Shown here: piece after piece, positions 1 through 7,508 of the stretch | How positions within the stretch are numbered: position 1 is the stretch's first letter | Layout of the letters: the number at the start of each line of letters is the position of its first letter | From: Flavobacteriaceae bacterium UBA7684 | Lineage (GTDB): Bacteria > Bacteroidota > Bacteroidia > Flavobacteriales > Flavobacteriaceae | Reading direction: 5' to 3' | Length of the DNA: 64,000 nucleotides | Assembly (NCBI GenBank): GCA_002482885.1 | Contig: DLGW01000005.1 | Location: forward strand, 4,533 to 68,532 | The notes under the pieces: generated by a model | The model's input: the letters and a program-made list of their open reading frames with translations, nothing else | What the model was told of the DNA's origin: nothing | The model's database searches: none | Translations under genes and position numbers: made by a program

Positions 1-969
1 AGTTGCAGTATTCACAGCAGCAGCTCCATTAGAACCCCCATTACAAGCAATATTGGTTTGCGAAGCAGCAGTTACTGAAATAGCTGGAGGTTGAGTTATA
101 GTGAATGTACTTGTAACGGATGAACTTACAGCATCGGTTATCGTGCAAATGTATGTTCCAGCAATCAATCCGGAAGCGGTTGATCCCGTTCCGCCTGATG
201 GAGCCCATGAGTAAGTGTATGGAGAGGTCCCTCCTGATGGAGTTACGGTTGCAGAACCATTCGATCCTCCGAAACAAGAAACATTTGTTTGATTTTGAGA
301 TACGGGAAAGGCAATCGGAGTAAAAGTGTATGATCTGCCGCTTCCGGGCCAAGTTGTATTATTGTCATTAGCGGTAACAATACTGCTCGTATTTGAAGCT
401 GTGGTAACACTAACGAAATCGGATACCCCATTTGTCAAAATTCCAACAGAATAGCCTCCATTAAAATCATTCCCGGCCCCATAAATAAATTTTACAATAT
501 TTGATGTTTCATATAACCAAATTTGAAAATTTTTATCTGCTGCCCCTGTATTCCCAAGATAGGACAAGTGATAATCGATAACCAATATTCTCGACCCAGC
601 GGAACCGGAAGTTTGATAATTGACGCTTCCATTTGCATCAGTGTAATTATCATCCCAATACGGGATTAAATAAGGACCTGATAGATTACCGATTACGTTA
701 TTGTAATCTGTTACAGCACTTGCACCAAGCTCTATAAGTCCGTTAGATGTAACAGAAAAATTGGTGTAGTTAACTCCATTAAATTTAAATGTAAACCCAA
801 TATTAGCCATGGCTGAAACATCATCATCTAGAAAAGTACCTAATAGATTTGTAAAAGATCCGGTTGCAAGGGCATTTCCGGTTGATGTCGAATAGGAGTA
901 TGCATTTACCTGTGCTTTAGCACTCATTCCGAGAACTAAAACAAAACTGAGAAGTAGTCTTGTTTTCAT
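1..969 (-). CDS. Secreted SprB-repeat adhesin-like protein, 3' part outside the window
   Basis: Reading inward from the ATG at 969, 323 codons stay open to the window edge, so this is the N-terminal part of a larger protein. It starts with a typical signal peptide (MKTRLLLSFVLVLGMSAKAQ). Residues about 20-215 form a beta-rich domain with the look of secreted flavobacterial ectodomains. From about residue 220 there are SprB-type repeats: 'VSCFGGSNGSATVTPSGGTS' is followed about 80 residues later by 'IACNGGSNGAAAV'. SprB repeats are known from gliding adhesins and other T9SS cell-surface proteins, which normally end in a C-terminal sorting domain; that end is not visible here. The start overlaps the stop of the 72-residue gene upstream in an ATGA, so the two are probably translationally coupled. 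Adhesion is inferred from the repeats. Confidence 0.8.
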   Translation of the reverse strand, partial: MKTRLLLSFVLVLGMSAKAQVNAYSYSTSTGNALATGSFTNLLGTFLDDDVSAMANIGFTFKFNGVNYTNFSVTSNGLIELGASAVTDYNNVIGNLSGPYLIPYWDDNYTDANGSVNYQTSGSAGSRILVIDYHLSYLGNTGAADKNFQIWLYETSNIVKFIYGAGNDFNGGYSVGILTNGVSDFVSVTTASNTSSIVTANDNNTTWPGSGRSYTFTPIAFPVSQNQTNVSCFGGSNGSATVTPSGGTSPYTYSWAPSGGTGSTASGLIAGTYICTITDAVSSSVTSTFTITQPPAISVTAASQTNIACNGGSNGAAAVNTAT

Positions 970-1184
970 AGTGAATAATTATTGTTAAGTATTTGCAAAG
1001 TTCCTGAGGCAATGTCCTTAAGTAATACAAACGAAATGTTATCATTTGCTGTTGATGTGTTTACAGTGTTGTCAGTCGCATTAATTAAAACAATTGCGAT
1101 GTCACCAGCTGTAAGAGTAGTTTGTGCTTGCCCAAAGAAGTTTACAAAAATCAGGGCAAAAAATAAAGTAATTTTTTGTTTCAT
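966..1184 (-). CDS. 72-residue secreted protein, probable N-terminal stub of a larger family
   Basis: A clear signal peptide (MKQKITLFFALIFVNFFGQAQ) is followed by about 50 residues. The segment with 'AGDIAIVLINATDNT' and 'ISFVLLKDIASGT' resembles the first beta strands of large flavobacterial secreted proteins that begin in this way and normally continue for hundreds of residues. Here the frame stops after 'LQILNNNYSL', with the TGA inside the ATGA overlap with the adhesin start. It is either a truncated relic that now serves as a translational lead-in or a genuine small secreted protein. The signal peptide and intact frame argue for expression. No function can be assigned. Confidence 0.55.
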   Translation of the reverse strand: MKQKITLFFALIFVNFFGQAQTTLTAGDIAIVLINATDNTVNTSTANDNISFVLLKDIASGTLQILNNNYSL

Positions 1185-1234
1185 AATGTTTATTTGTGTT
1201 AATGATTAAGCAATTGTTCTGTATTTAAAATATA

Positions 1235-1331
1235 GACAAAATACCTTTTTTATCGACTAAAAGACAAATATAGAAAAATACAGACAAACACAGACAAAAC
1301 ACCTTTTTTATCGATAAAAAGACACAAATAT
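1235..1331. repeat. Two-copy direct repeat with a palindromic core upstream of the adhesin operon
   Basis: Two imperfect copies lie at 1235-1271 and 1293-1331, each running from 'gacaaaa' through 'ccttttttatcga' to 'acaaatat'. In the second copy the core tttttatcgataaaaa (1305-1320) is a perfect palindrome; in the first it is slightly decayed. On the minus strand the right flank of copy 1 reads TATATTTG (1265-1272), a fit to the Bacteroidota -7 box, about 80 bases upstream of the 72-residue gene. The arrangement looks like a duplicated operator or promoter segment; this is inference. Confidence 0.5.
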
Positions 1332-1704
1332 GCAAAAAAGTAAGTAAAATCTTTACTTATTGGATTTACTCTTGTAAAATGTAAACGATATGGTAGTTAT
1401 AAAACGGTACTAGAATCAAAAAGGTTCTATTTCTTCTTTGTAACCTGTTGCGAGCAATTAGTATTATTGTTAAATGTCACACTTAGTTTGTCTAAGTCTA
1501 TCCTTTTAATGGGCTTCGACAAGCACAGACTGAATCTTTTAATTATAAATACACTTTTGTCTTTTAACAAAAAATATTGAACACAACCAATCAGTTATTA
1601 TAATTCCTAATCTTACTAAAGTAAAAACTAGTAATTTATCATAAGTAAATTACCGATAAATCTGTCTAATGAGTAATCGTATCAATATCTTCCCAGTCGT
1701 GTAA
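1332..1704. other. AT-rich intergenic stretch without a recognisable gene
   Basis: No convincing reading frame or RNA gene is seen. It holds a short run 'gggcttcgacaagcacagactg' class element at about 1510-1531, whose reverse complement resembles the TGTCGAAG repeats found at 27000-27540, and a 5-bp inverted repeat near 1412-1430. It separates the leftward adhesin genes from the rightward pseudogene. Confidence 0.4.
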
Positions 1705-2104
1705 ACTACCAATGGTTCTTTGCCCGGGAGACAAGCCAGTGACGCTAAAAAATGGAGTTCTGTAGCCTACGGTAATGATAAATTTGTGGCGGTATGCACG
1801 AATAGCACTATGAACAAAGCAATGTATTCTGGAGGACTTCTGGCCCAAAGTGATTTTAATAAAGAAAAGATCTTAATTTACCCAAATCCCGCATCTGACC
1901 GTTTATTTATAAAACTACCTGGCGTTGCTTCTACAGAAAATGCTACAGCAAAAATGTATGATTTCAGAGGAAGGCTTGTACGGGAATTTAGTATAAATAA
2001 TGAAGACTTCAGCATTGTTCTTAGCGGGCGCGGCGCTATACATTCTTAAAGTGGCATCTGGAAATGTAATTATGACGGAGAAGATTTTAGTTACTAACAA
2101 GTAA
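1705..2104 (+). pseudogene. Remnant of a T9SS beta-propeller protein, frameshifted in the sorting domain
   Basis: No ATG opens the frame. The visible part contains a propeller-like unit ('KWSSVAYGNDKFVAV') followed by a T9SS type A sorting domain that begins with 'ILIYPNPASDRLFIKL'. Near 2027-2040 the frame breaks: frame one ends at 2049 after 'GRGAIHS', while the next frame continues with 'LYILKVASGNVIMTEKILVT' and stops at 2104, which is how such a domain normally ends. The gene has therefore lost its 5' end and also carries a one-base-type shift in the GC-rich run gcgggcgcggcgc. It is unlikely to make a secreted product. Confidence 0.75.
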
Positions 2105-2301
2105 TACCAACTCTAAAATCATTTTTGACCCCATCTACTGATAAGTGCTATTGATGCAATAATCCTCAAAGGTTTTATTTGGAATTCGAAATTCAAGTAT
2201 ACCTCATCATCTAATTGTTTCGAGAACAACAAGGGTTACATTTTCCTGTTAACTATTTAACAAACAATTACGGTTCTAGGTTCAGTCAGTAGGGGAGCTT
2301 A

Positions 2302-2338
2302 ATTAAAAGCCTGATACCTTTATTATCAGGCTTTTAAT
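2302..2338. terminator. Rho-independent terminator, probably bidirectional
   Basis: The stem attaaaagcctgata (2302-2316) pairs with tatcaggcttttaat (2324-2338) around a 7-base loop, with A/T tracts on both sides. It lies just beyond the stop of the S41 protease gene on the minus strand and after the pseudogene on the plus strand. Confidence 0.8.
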
Positions 2339-2353
2339 TTAAAATGCGTTTAT

Positions 2354-3721
2354 TCAACTTTTACCACCATTGATAACCTCCAACACCTTATTCAAAGCTT
2401 CTTCTGATTTCACCTCCATATCGGGTTTCACGCCAACTCTATCCAAACGAATGCCGTCATACGTATAGAAATCGGCAATGGGCAATATCAGCATGTATTT
2501 TCCGGACACTACAAAAGGAGATGCTGCTAACATACCGCCCGCAGTTTTTTCGCCTATGATAGTGGCTCTTTTGCTGTTTTTGAGTGCATAGACAATAGGT
2601 TCGCAGGTGCTTCCTGTTTTGCCATTGGTTAAAACGTATATATTTCCTGTAAATACAGGATTGGTGGGTTTTTTAAAGATAAGTTTAACGCCGGGTGATG
2701 CTTTTAACTCATCGGTAAAATCTTTGGTGCCTTTGGGTTGCAATTCCGGGAGTGTTTTAAATAATTCGGGTTGGTAACCGGTGTATTGTAATTTATGGGT
2801 CAGAAAATAACCGACTTCCATATCACTGTCGGTAATGTGCTTGGCAAATTCAAAGGCCGCTTCTATACCACCTCCGGGATTGTTCCTCAAATCGATGATC
2901 AGGTTTTTATAGTTTGAGTTGGCTACTATTTGGGGTAACGTTGCTGCCAATTCCGGGGTAGAGTTACTGAAATTCTTAATCTGTAGGTAGGCCGTAGTGC
3001 TGTTTTTTTCTTCAAAGACAACTGATTTCGGGGTGATGGCTGTTTCTTCATTATCAGCTGCCTCTTGTGCTATGGTTAAACTTAAATGGCTAAACGGAAG
3101 TTGCTGCGCGAGTATATTAAAACCGAAATACATTTCAATATCGTCGTGGACAGTAGTAGATAATTTTTTGATATCGTTTTCGAACTTCTTCCACGCCTGA
3201 GTTTGTAACGCTGCCGGGGAATAAATATTGTCCTGAACGGTCTTTAATAACATTGGATAGAGATAACTATAATCAATTTTATTTTCTGTAGAACTGATGC
3301 CACGTATTGTGCCTATAGCTATTCCGTCTTCATTGAGTAGTGCTGCGCTAAGCGTTTCATTTTTTATAATTCCCTTAAACTTTAATTTCCCTACCATCGG
3401 GATATTGCTGTCTCCAAACAAACTATCGTTTTTTTGCTGTCCGCTAATGGTAATGATGATTCCTTTCTTTGGGGATTTCCCTAACATTCTTCCCAGTTTT
3501 GCTTTGCCGCCAAATATACGTACGTCCGCATTTTTGGGAGAAGTTATGGTAAATTGGTCTTTAGCAATAGTAACATCTAAAAAAGTGGAAAATGCAGTGC
3601 CGTTACCAAAATCTATTTCGCTTTTAAAATGCGAGGCATTCTTTTGGGCAAAAGAGACATTGAAAGCTAAAATCAGGGCGAAAGGTAGAACAATGGATTT
3701 CATTTTGGTGTTGCTGTGCAT
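2354..3721 (-). CDS. Secreted S41-family (tail-specific/CtpA-like) serine peptidase
   Basis: This 455-residue protein has an N-terminal signal peptide (MKSIVLPFALILAFNVSFAQ); I chose the ATG at 3721 because earlier in-frame residues would put a polar extension before it (3703 is the alternative). The C-terminal half carries S41 hallmarks: 'LIIDLRNNPGGG' (about residue 280), the nucleophile region 'GKTGSTCEP' (Ser at about 369) and 'GEKTAGG' (catalytic Lys about 21 residues later). The first 200 residues are a beta-rich domain without a clear PDZ motif, as in many Bacteroidota S41 proteins of unknown substrate. It probably acts in the periplasm or at the cell surface. It stands alone and ends at a strong terminator. 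Confidence 0.88.
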   Translation of the reverse strand: MHSNTKMKSIVLPFALILAFNVSFAQKNASHFKSEIDFGNGTAFSTFLDVTIAKDQFTITSPKNADVRIFGGKAKLGRMLGKSPKKGIIITISGQQKNDSLFGDSNIPMVGKLKFKGIIKNETLSAALLNEDGIAIGTIRGISSTENKIDYSYLYPMLLKTVQDNIYSPAALQTQAWKKFENDIKKLSTTVHDDIEMYFGFNILAQQLPFSHLSLTIAQEAADNEETAITPKSVVFEEKNSTTAYLQIKNFSNSTPELAATLPQIVANSNYKNLIIDLRNNPGGGIEAAFEFAKHITDSDMEVGYFLTHKLQYTGYQPELFKTLPELQPKGTKDFTDELKASPGVKLIFKKPTNPVFTGNIYVLTNGKTGSTCEPIVYALKNSKRATIIGEKTAGGMLAASPFVVSGKYMLILPIADFYTYDGIRLDRVGVKPDMEVKSEEALNKVLEVINGGKS

Positions 3722-3903
3722 GGTGATATGATTTAAGTGAGTGTTCAAAGTAAATGCGAAATCCTTTGCCATTCAACTAATTTTGATGAAACGATTGTTT
3801 TTTTGACCAGTAGATAAGTCTCTTTTGCTTAAAAGTGATCACCGGCTGTTTTTAGACTGTTTGGAACAGAAAATGGGTCTGCATTGCGTGCCTAATTTTT
3901 AAA

Positions 3904-3935
3904 AAACCCATTCGGAACGAATTCGGAATGGGTTT
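3904..3935. terminator. Rho-independent terminator
   Basis: aaacccattc (3904-3913) pairs with gaatgggttt (3926-3935), with A/T runs outside both arms. It directly follows the stop of the SUFU-like gene on the minus strand. Confidence 0.75.
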
Positions 3936-3949
3936 AAAAATGAATGCTA

Positions 3950-5437
3950 TTATTGAAATGGGAATAATGGTCTAAGTACCATTCCGCCCGATTCGGGATC
4001 TCCGTGAACGTATTCTTTTTGGTAGGTAAGTGGTACTAAATTCCATGCGCCACTTTCTTTCCATTCTTTGAGGATTGTTTCACGTGCCTCTTTTGCTGTT
4101 TCCTCATCTTCACTTCGCAACTTTGTTTTTTTGAGCCACACGCTTTCTACGGGTTTGATGTTGATCATTAAGACTTCTTCCAGATTGAACTTTACCTGTT
4201 GAGGAACCAATTTCGATTCGGTACCCAATAACACGCCAAAACTGTCATCTTTCAAAAAACCTTCCGGAGTCAGGAAAGTCCGAAGATCGTGATTGGCATG
4301 GTTTTCCCTGTTGATCCAAATTTCAATATTTTCTTCTGTGAATTCAACCGAGATTTGCTTTTTGGCAAGCATCAAACTTTTAATGTCTCCGTGTCCTAGT
4401 GCCACTTGAGAAACACTATTGATCAATGCCATGGCAAAATGTTTGTGAATCACTTCGTAAGGAATCTGTCCAAAAAATTCCATATAGAATTCGGCTCCGA
4501 TGCCGTTGTATTCCAAGTTTTTATCTTGCTGTGCACGGGTGTAAATATCAGTTAAACCATCGGTAATGAGAATGGTAGTTTCGGGCGTATGGATTACCCG
4601 CATTTTGCAGGAATTGTGCGATGTGCTGTTTTCCGGCCAAGAATTATCCCTGAAGCCACCTACTCTTAAATAGAGGATGCGCTCGTCTAATTTTCCTAAC
4701 GAATTAAAAAATTCATGTCGAACTTTTACGCCTTCGTTAAAGGCTTCCTGGCGTTTTTTGTATTCCGGTTCTACTTCTATTGCGGTTACAGCAAGTGGTT
4801 TTAGTCCGTGTGCTTCAAAAGCGGGATTGGATTGCGCTTCTATTACGCCGTTTTCATATTTGAAATAGAGTGTTTGTAGCTTTTCTTCGAGCAGGTAGTA
4901 AATAGATTTTAAATCCTCGCTATTCTGCATGAAATCAAAGGAACGCATGGAATTTTCAAAATATTCCGTACTGTCCATAAACATGCCTAACTCGTCAGCT
5001 TCCGGTTTAAAATGAACGAGGAGTTCTTTTTTCAGGATTTTATTTTCCGGTTGAAAACGGTTGTCTTCAATATTGGTTTTAATCTCTTCTAAAAACATCG
5101 CAACAGTATATTGCTCTGCTAGGATGGGTTCGTCTTTTTTGAAAGTAAATTTTACTTTGGAATGCACAGGAAAAAATCGAATTAAATCATCAAAATCGGT
5201 ATTGCCGATAGCATCGGTATGGTCGCTGATTTCATCTTCGGTATATTTTCCTGATTCGGCATAATTGTGAAGCAGTCCGTCTTCATAAAATGATACGCCA
5301 CCGCCGGAATGGCCATGCTCGTTGCGGGTTATTTCAGCATGATAGCTGCGTCCTGCTACCAGTAACGGATTCATTTTTTCCGAAATAGCGGTTACCATCT
5401 TTTGGGCTTCTTCAGAATTTAAGTGTTCATTTTTCAT
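3950..5437 (-). CDS. SUFU (suppressor of fused)-like domain protein, function unknown
   Basis: The reading frame gives 495 residues from the ATG at 5437 (515 from 5497). No signal peptide or membrane segment is present, so it is probably cytoplasmic. From about residue 275 the order of motifs resembles the SUFU family: 'TTILITDGLTD', then 'GIGAEFYMEF', a central 'ALGHGDI', 'FGVLLGTES' and near the end 'LEEVLMINIKPVESVWL'. Bacterial SUFU-family proteins are known mainly as immunity proteins next to polymorphic toxins, but no toxin lies directly beside this one (the RHS protein is 2 kb away on the other strand). The first 270 residues are not recognised. The SUFU match was made by eye and is moderate. 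Confidence 0.55.
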   Translation of the reverse strand: MKNEHLNSEEAQKMVTAISEKMNPLLVAGRSYHAEITRNEHGHSGGGVSFYEDGLLHNYAESGKYTEDEISDHTDAIGNTDFDDLIRFFPVHSKVKFTFKKDEPILAEQYTVAMFLEEIKTNIEDNRFQPENKILKKELLVHFKPEADELGMFMDSTEYFENSMRSFDFMQNSEDLKSIYYLLEEKLQTLYFKYENGVIEAQSNPAFEAHGLKPLAVTAIEVEPEYKKRQEAFNEGVKVRHEFFNSLGKLDERILYLRVGGFRDNSWPENSTSHNSCKMRVIHTPETTILITDGLTDIYTRAQQDKNLEYNGIGAEFYMEFFGQIPYEVIHKHFAMALINSVSQVALGHGDIKSLMLAKKQISVEFTEENIEIWINRENHANHDLRTFLTPEGFLKDDSFGVLLGTESKLVPQQVKFNLEEVLMINIKPVESVWLKKTKLRSEDEETAKEARETILKEWKESGAWNLVPLTYQKEYVHGDPESGGMVLRPLFPFQ

Positions 5438-5532
5438 GTATAGGGTTTTACGTTGGTTTTTAAAAATTTTATTAGGTGTATTCCAATATTCCGACATTAT
5501 ATTGGGAAATAAAAAATAAATACTACCGAAAA

Positions 5533-6360
5533 TTAAGGCACCTTATTCTTTAGGTGTTTGTAATAGGTTTTTGATAACGGAATTTCCTTTTCACCTACCA
5601 CAAAAGAAATCGTTGCGCTTTGGGAATTCCCGATAATTGCCGCAATGGTGTCCAAGTTAACCAAATAGGAGCGGTGACATTTTTCTAAAAACGGCGCCTG
5701 TTCGCAAACTTTGGAAAGCGTTTGCCTAAAGGTTTTGGAGATTACTTTTTTGTTTTGATCTACAAAGCAGATTTCTACATAGTTTTCTACGGCTTTGATA
5801 AATAGTAATTCGTCTTTAACCAGTCGTAGGATTTCGTTTTTGTTTTCGCCAATCAGTAGGATTTCATTCTCCGGAAGCGGCACGATTCGTTCGCCGAACT
5901 TCTGTCTGAGATAAAGCATTAACGGAATAAAAACAGGTAACATGGAAATGACCGTAGAAAATAAGAAATGCAAATAGCTTCCCAGAGTACAACTTCTCAG
6001 GTTTACTACTAGTGTATTATACAAATAAAGTACATGTCCGGAGAACAAACAAAAGATGGCAGTAGCCATGATTTCATGAGATACCCGCCAGACTTTACCC
6101 ACCCTGTAATACCAAATATTCTCGATACTGCTCTGAATCACAAAGACTATAAAAACCAGAATGCCATAACCGGAAAGGAGTAAAAACCGATAATCAGCTT
6201 CAAATTGATCGGTATCAAAGGGTTCGAGGACAATAATGATGAAGTTTAAAAAAAGACATAAAATAAGACCAATGAGTACTTTTTTTCTTATTGAGGCTAC
6301 AAAATGTATTTGTCTTTGTAAGGAATTCAAGGGATAGAGGCTGTTTGAAATTGGTAGCAC
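5533..6360 (-). CDS. Membrane-anchored LytTR-family transcriptional regulator
   Basis: The 275-residue protein has about four hydrophobic segments (near residues 27-47, 60-80, 95-115 and 128-150) followed by a C-terminal LytTR DNA-binding domain (about 178-275) with the typical 'KAVENYVEICF', 'FRQTLSKVCEQ', 'CHRSYLVNLD' and 'IPLSKTYYKHL' pattern. There is no receiver domain, so it resembles the membrane-bound one-component LytTR regulators common in Bacteroidota. It may sense a signal through the membrane part; its targets are unknown. It is transcribed in the same direction as the SUFU-like gene, 95 bases upstream of it, and could share its transcript. Confidence 0.85.
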   Translation of the reverse strand: MLPISNSLYPLNSLQRQIHFVASIRKKVLIGLILCLFLNFIIIVLEPFDTDQFEADYRFLLLSGYGILVFIVFVIQSSIENIWYYRVGKVWRVSHEIMATAIFCLFSGHVLYLYNTLVVNLRSCTLGSYLHFLFSTVISMLPVFIPLMLYLRQKFGERIVPLPENEILLIGENKNEILRLVKDELLFIKAVENYVEICFVDQNKKVISKTFRQTLSKVCEQAPFLEKCHRSYLVNLDTIAAIIGNSQSATISFVVGEKEIPLSKTYYKHLKNKVP

Positions 6361-6947
6361 AAAATAGTGGTTTTATTTTTCAAATAGGTGTTTAGGGTAT
6401 AAATTTTTGTTGCTAAAAGGTATAATTTTATTTGTCTGTTTCTTAATCTGAAATTGTTTTTAGAAGTGCTTTTAAAAATGAAGCTCTACATTAAGAAGCT
6501 GTATTAAAGTAAAATCTTTACCTATATAAAAAGTATGATGGAATGTTCGCCCTATTTTGCTAAAGTTTTAAGTAAGAATTGTTGAATAAATTTAACAAGG
6601 TTACTGAAAACAAAGATTATTACAGAAGTATTTGGTTCTTTTTGCTAACCGCAGGCAACTCATGAAGTAATGCAATAGCTTTTGGTAAGCCTATATAATC
6701 TAATATTAAAAGATGAATACCTAAATAGAATTCAGTTTTCTACGAAGGTGCTTAAAAAGGTAGATTTTGTATTTATAGCCTTATTGTTTTTAGATGGAGT
6801 ATAGATGGCATTATCAAGGTAAATTTATTCATAAAAGTTATTGTAAGATTTAACTATTAATTTTTTAACAAAAAGTATACTAAAAGGGTACCTTAATTTT
6901 ACAATAAAAACTTACTTTCGCCAAAATTTTACTAAATCTAACTACTT
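6361..6947. other. 587-base intergenic region between divergent genes
   Basis: No gene is seen. Very AT-rich. It must hold the promoters of the leftward LytTR gene and the rightward T9SS/RHS operon. Shortly before the plus-strand ATG at 6948 'tactttcg' (about 6912-6919) is a near fit to TAnnTTTG, without a clear -33 TTG. Confidence 0.4.
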
Positions 6948-7457
6948 ATGAAAGAAAAATTCATTTTGTTACTGCTGCTAATGGCAGTTTTCACTACTTA
7001 TGGTCAAAGCTCGGTCTCTCCGGCAGCTCAAATCGGCGGGGGCGGCGGTGAAAACCCTCCTGTTGATATTCCTAATACTATAACTTTTGATTATGACACA
7101 GCAGGCAATCAATATCAAAGAAGGATAATATATATCGCTTCGGGTGTTTATAAAAATGCTGAGGATATTGCTATTGATTCTACAAAACTTATAAAAAGCG
7201 ATATATATCTGGATGTTTCTTATTTTCCAAACCCTGTGAAAGAAGAGTTGTTTCTAAAATGGACAAACACAGAAACAGTATATGTTAAAAGCCTTCAACT
7301 ATACAATATGGCAGGTCAATTGTTGAAGAAAGTCAAAGATCTTAATAGAATTGATGAGGTTGCATTTAGCTTTCAGCCTTATCCTCAAGGGTTTTATAAT
7401 TTGATGCTAGTCTACTCAAATGATGAAAGAAAGACACTAAAAATTGTTAAACAGTAG
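6948..7457 (+). CDS. Small T9SS type A sorting-domain protein preceding the RHS gene
   Basis: The 169 residues start with a signal peptide (MKEKFILLLLLMAVFTTYGQ), continue with a Gly-rich linker and a short stretch 'FDYDTAGNQYQRRIIYI' that resembles a single RHS/YD repeat, and end in a T9SS type A sorting domain from 'VSYFPNPVKEELFLKW' to the terminal 'RKTLKIVKQ'. It therefore looks exported across the outer membrane. It lies 51 bases before the RHS gene on the same strand, which lacks a T9SS tail of its own, so the two may be secreted or anchored together. That link is inferred from position and the shared YD-like repeat. Confidence 0.8.
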   Translation: MKEKFILLLLLMAVFTTYGQSSVSPAAQIGGGGGENPPVDIPNTITFDYDTAGNQYQRRIIYIASGVYKNAEDIAIDSTKLIKSDIYLDVSYFPNPVKEELFLKWTNTETVYVKSLQLYNMAGQLLKKVKDLNRIDEVAFSFQPYPQGFYNLMLVYSNDERKTLKIVKQ

Positions 7458-7508
7458 AATAAATATTTGCTATTCCATTTTAAACACTTAATAAAAATCT
7501 CAGCCCTA

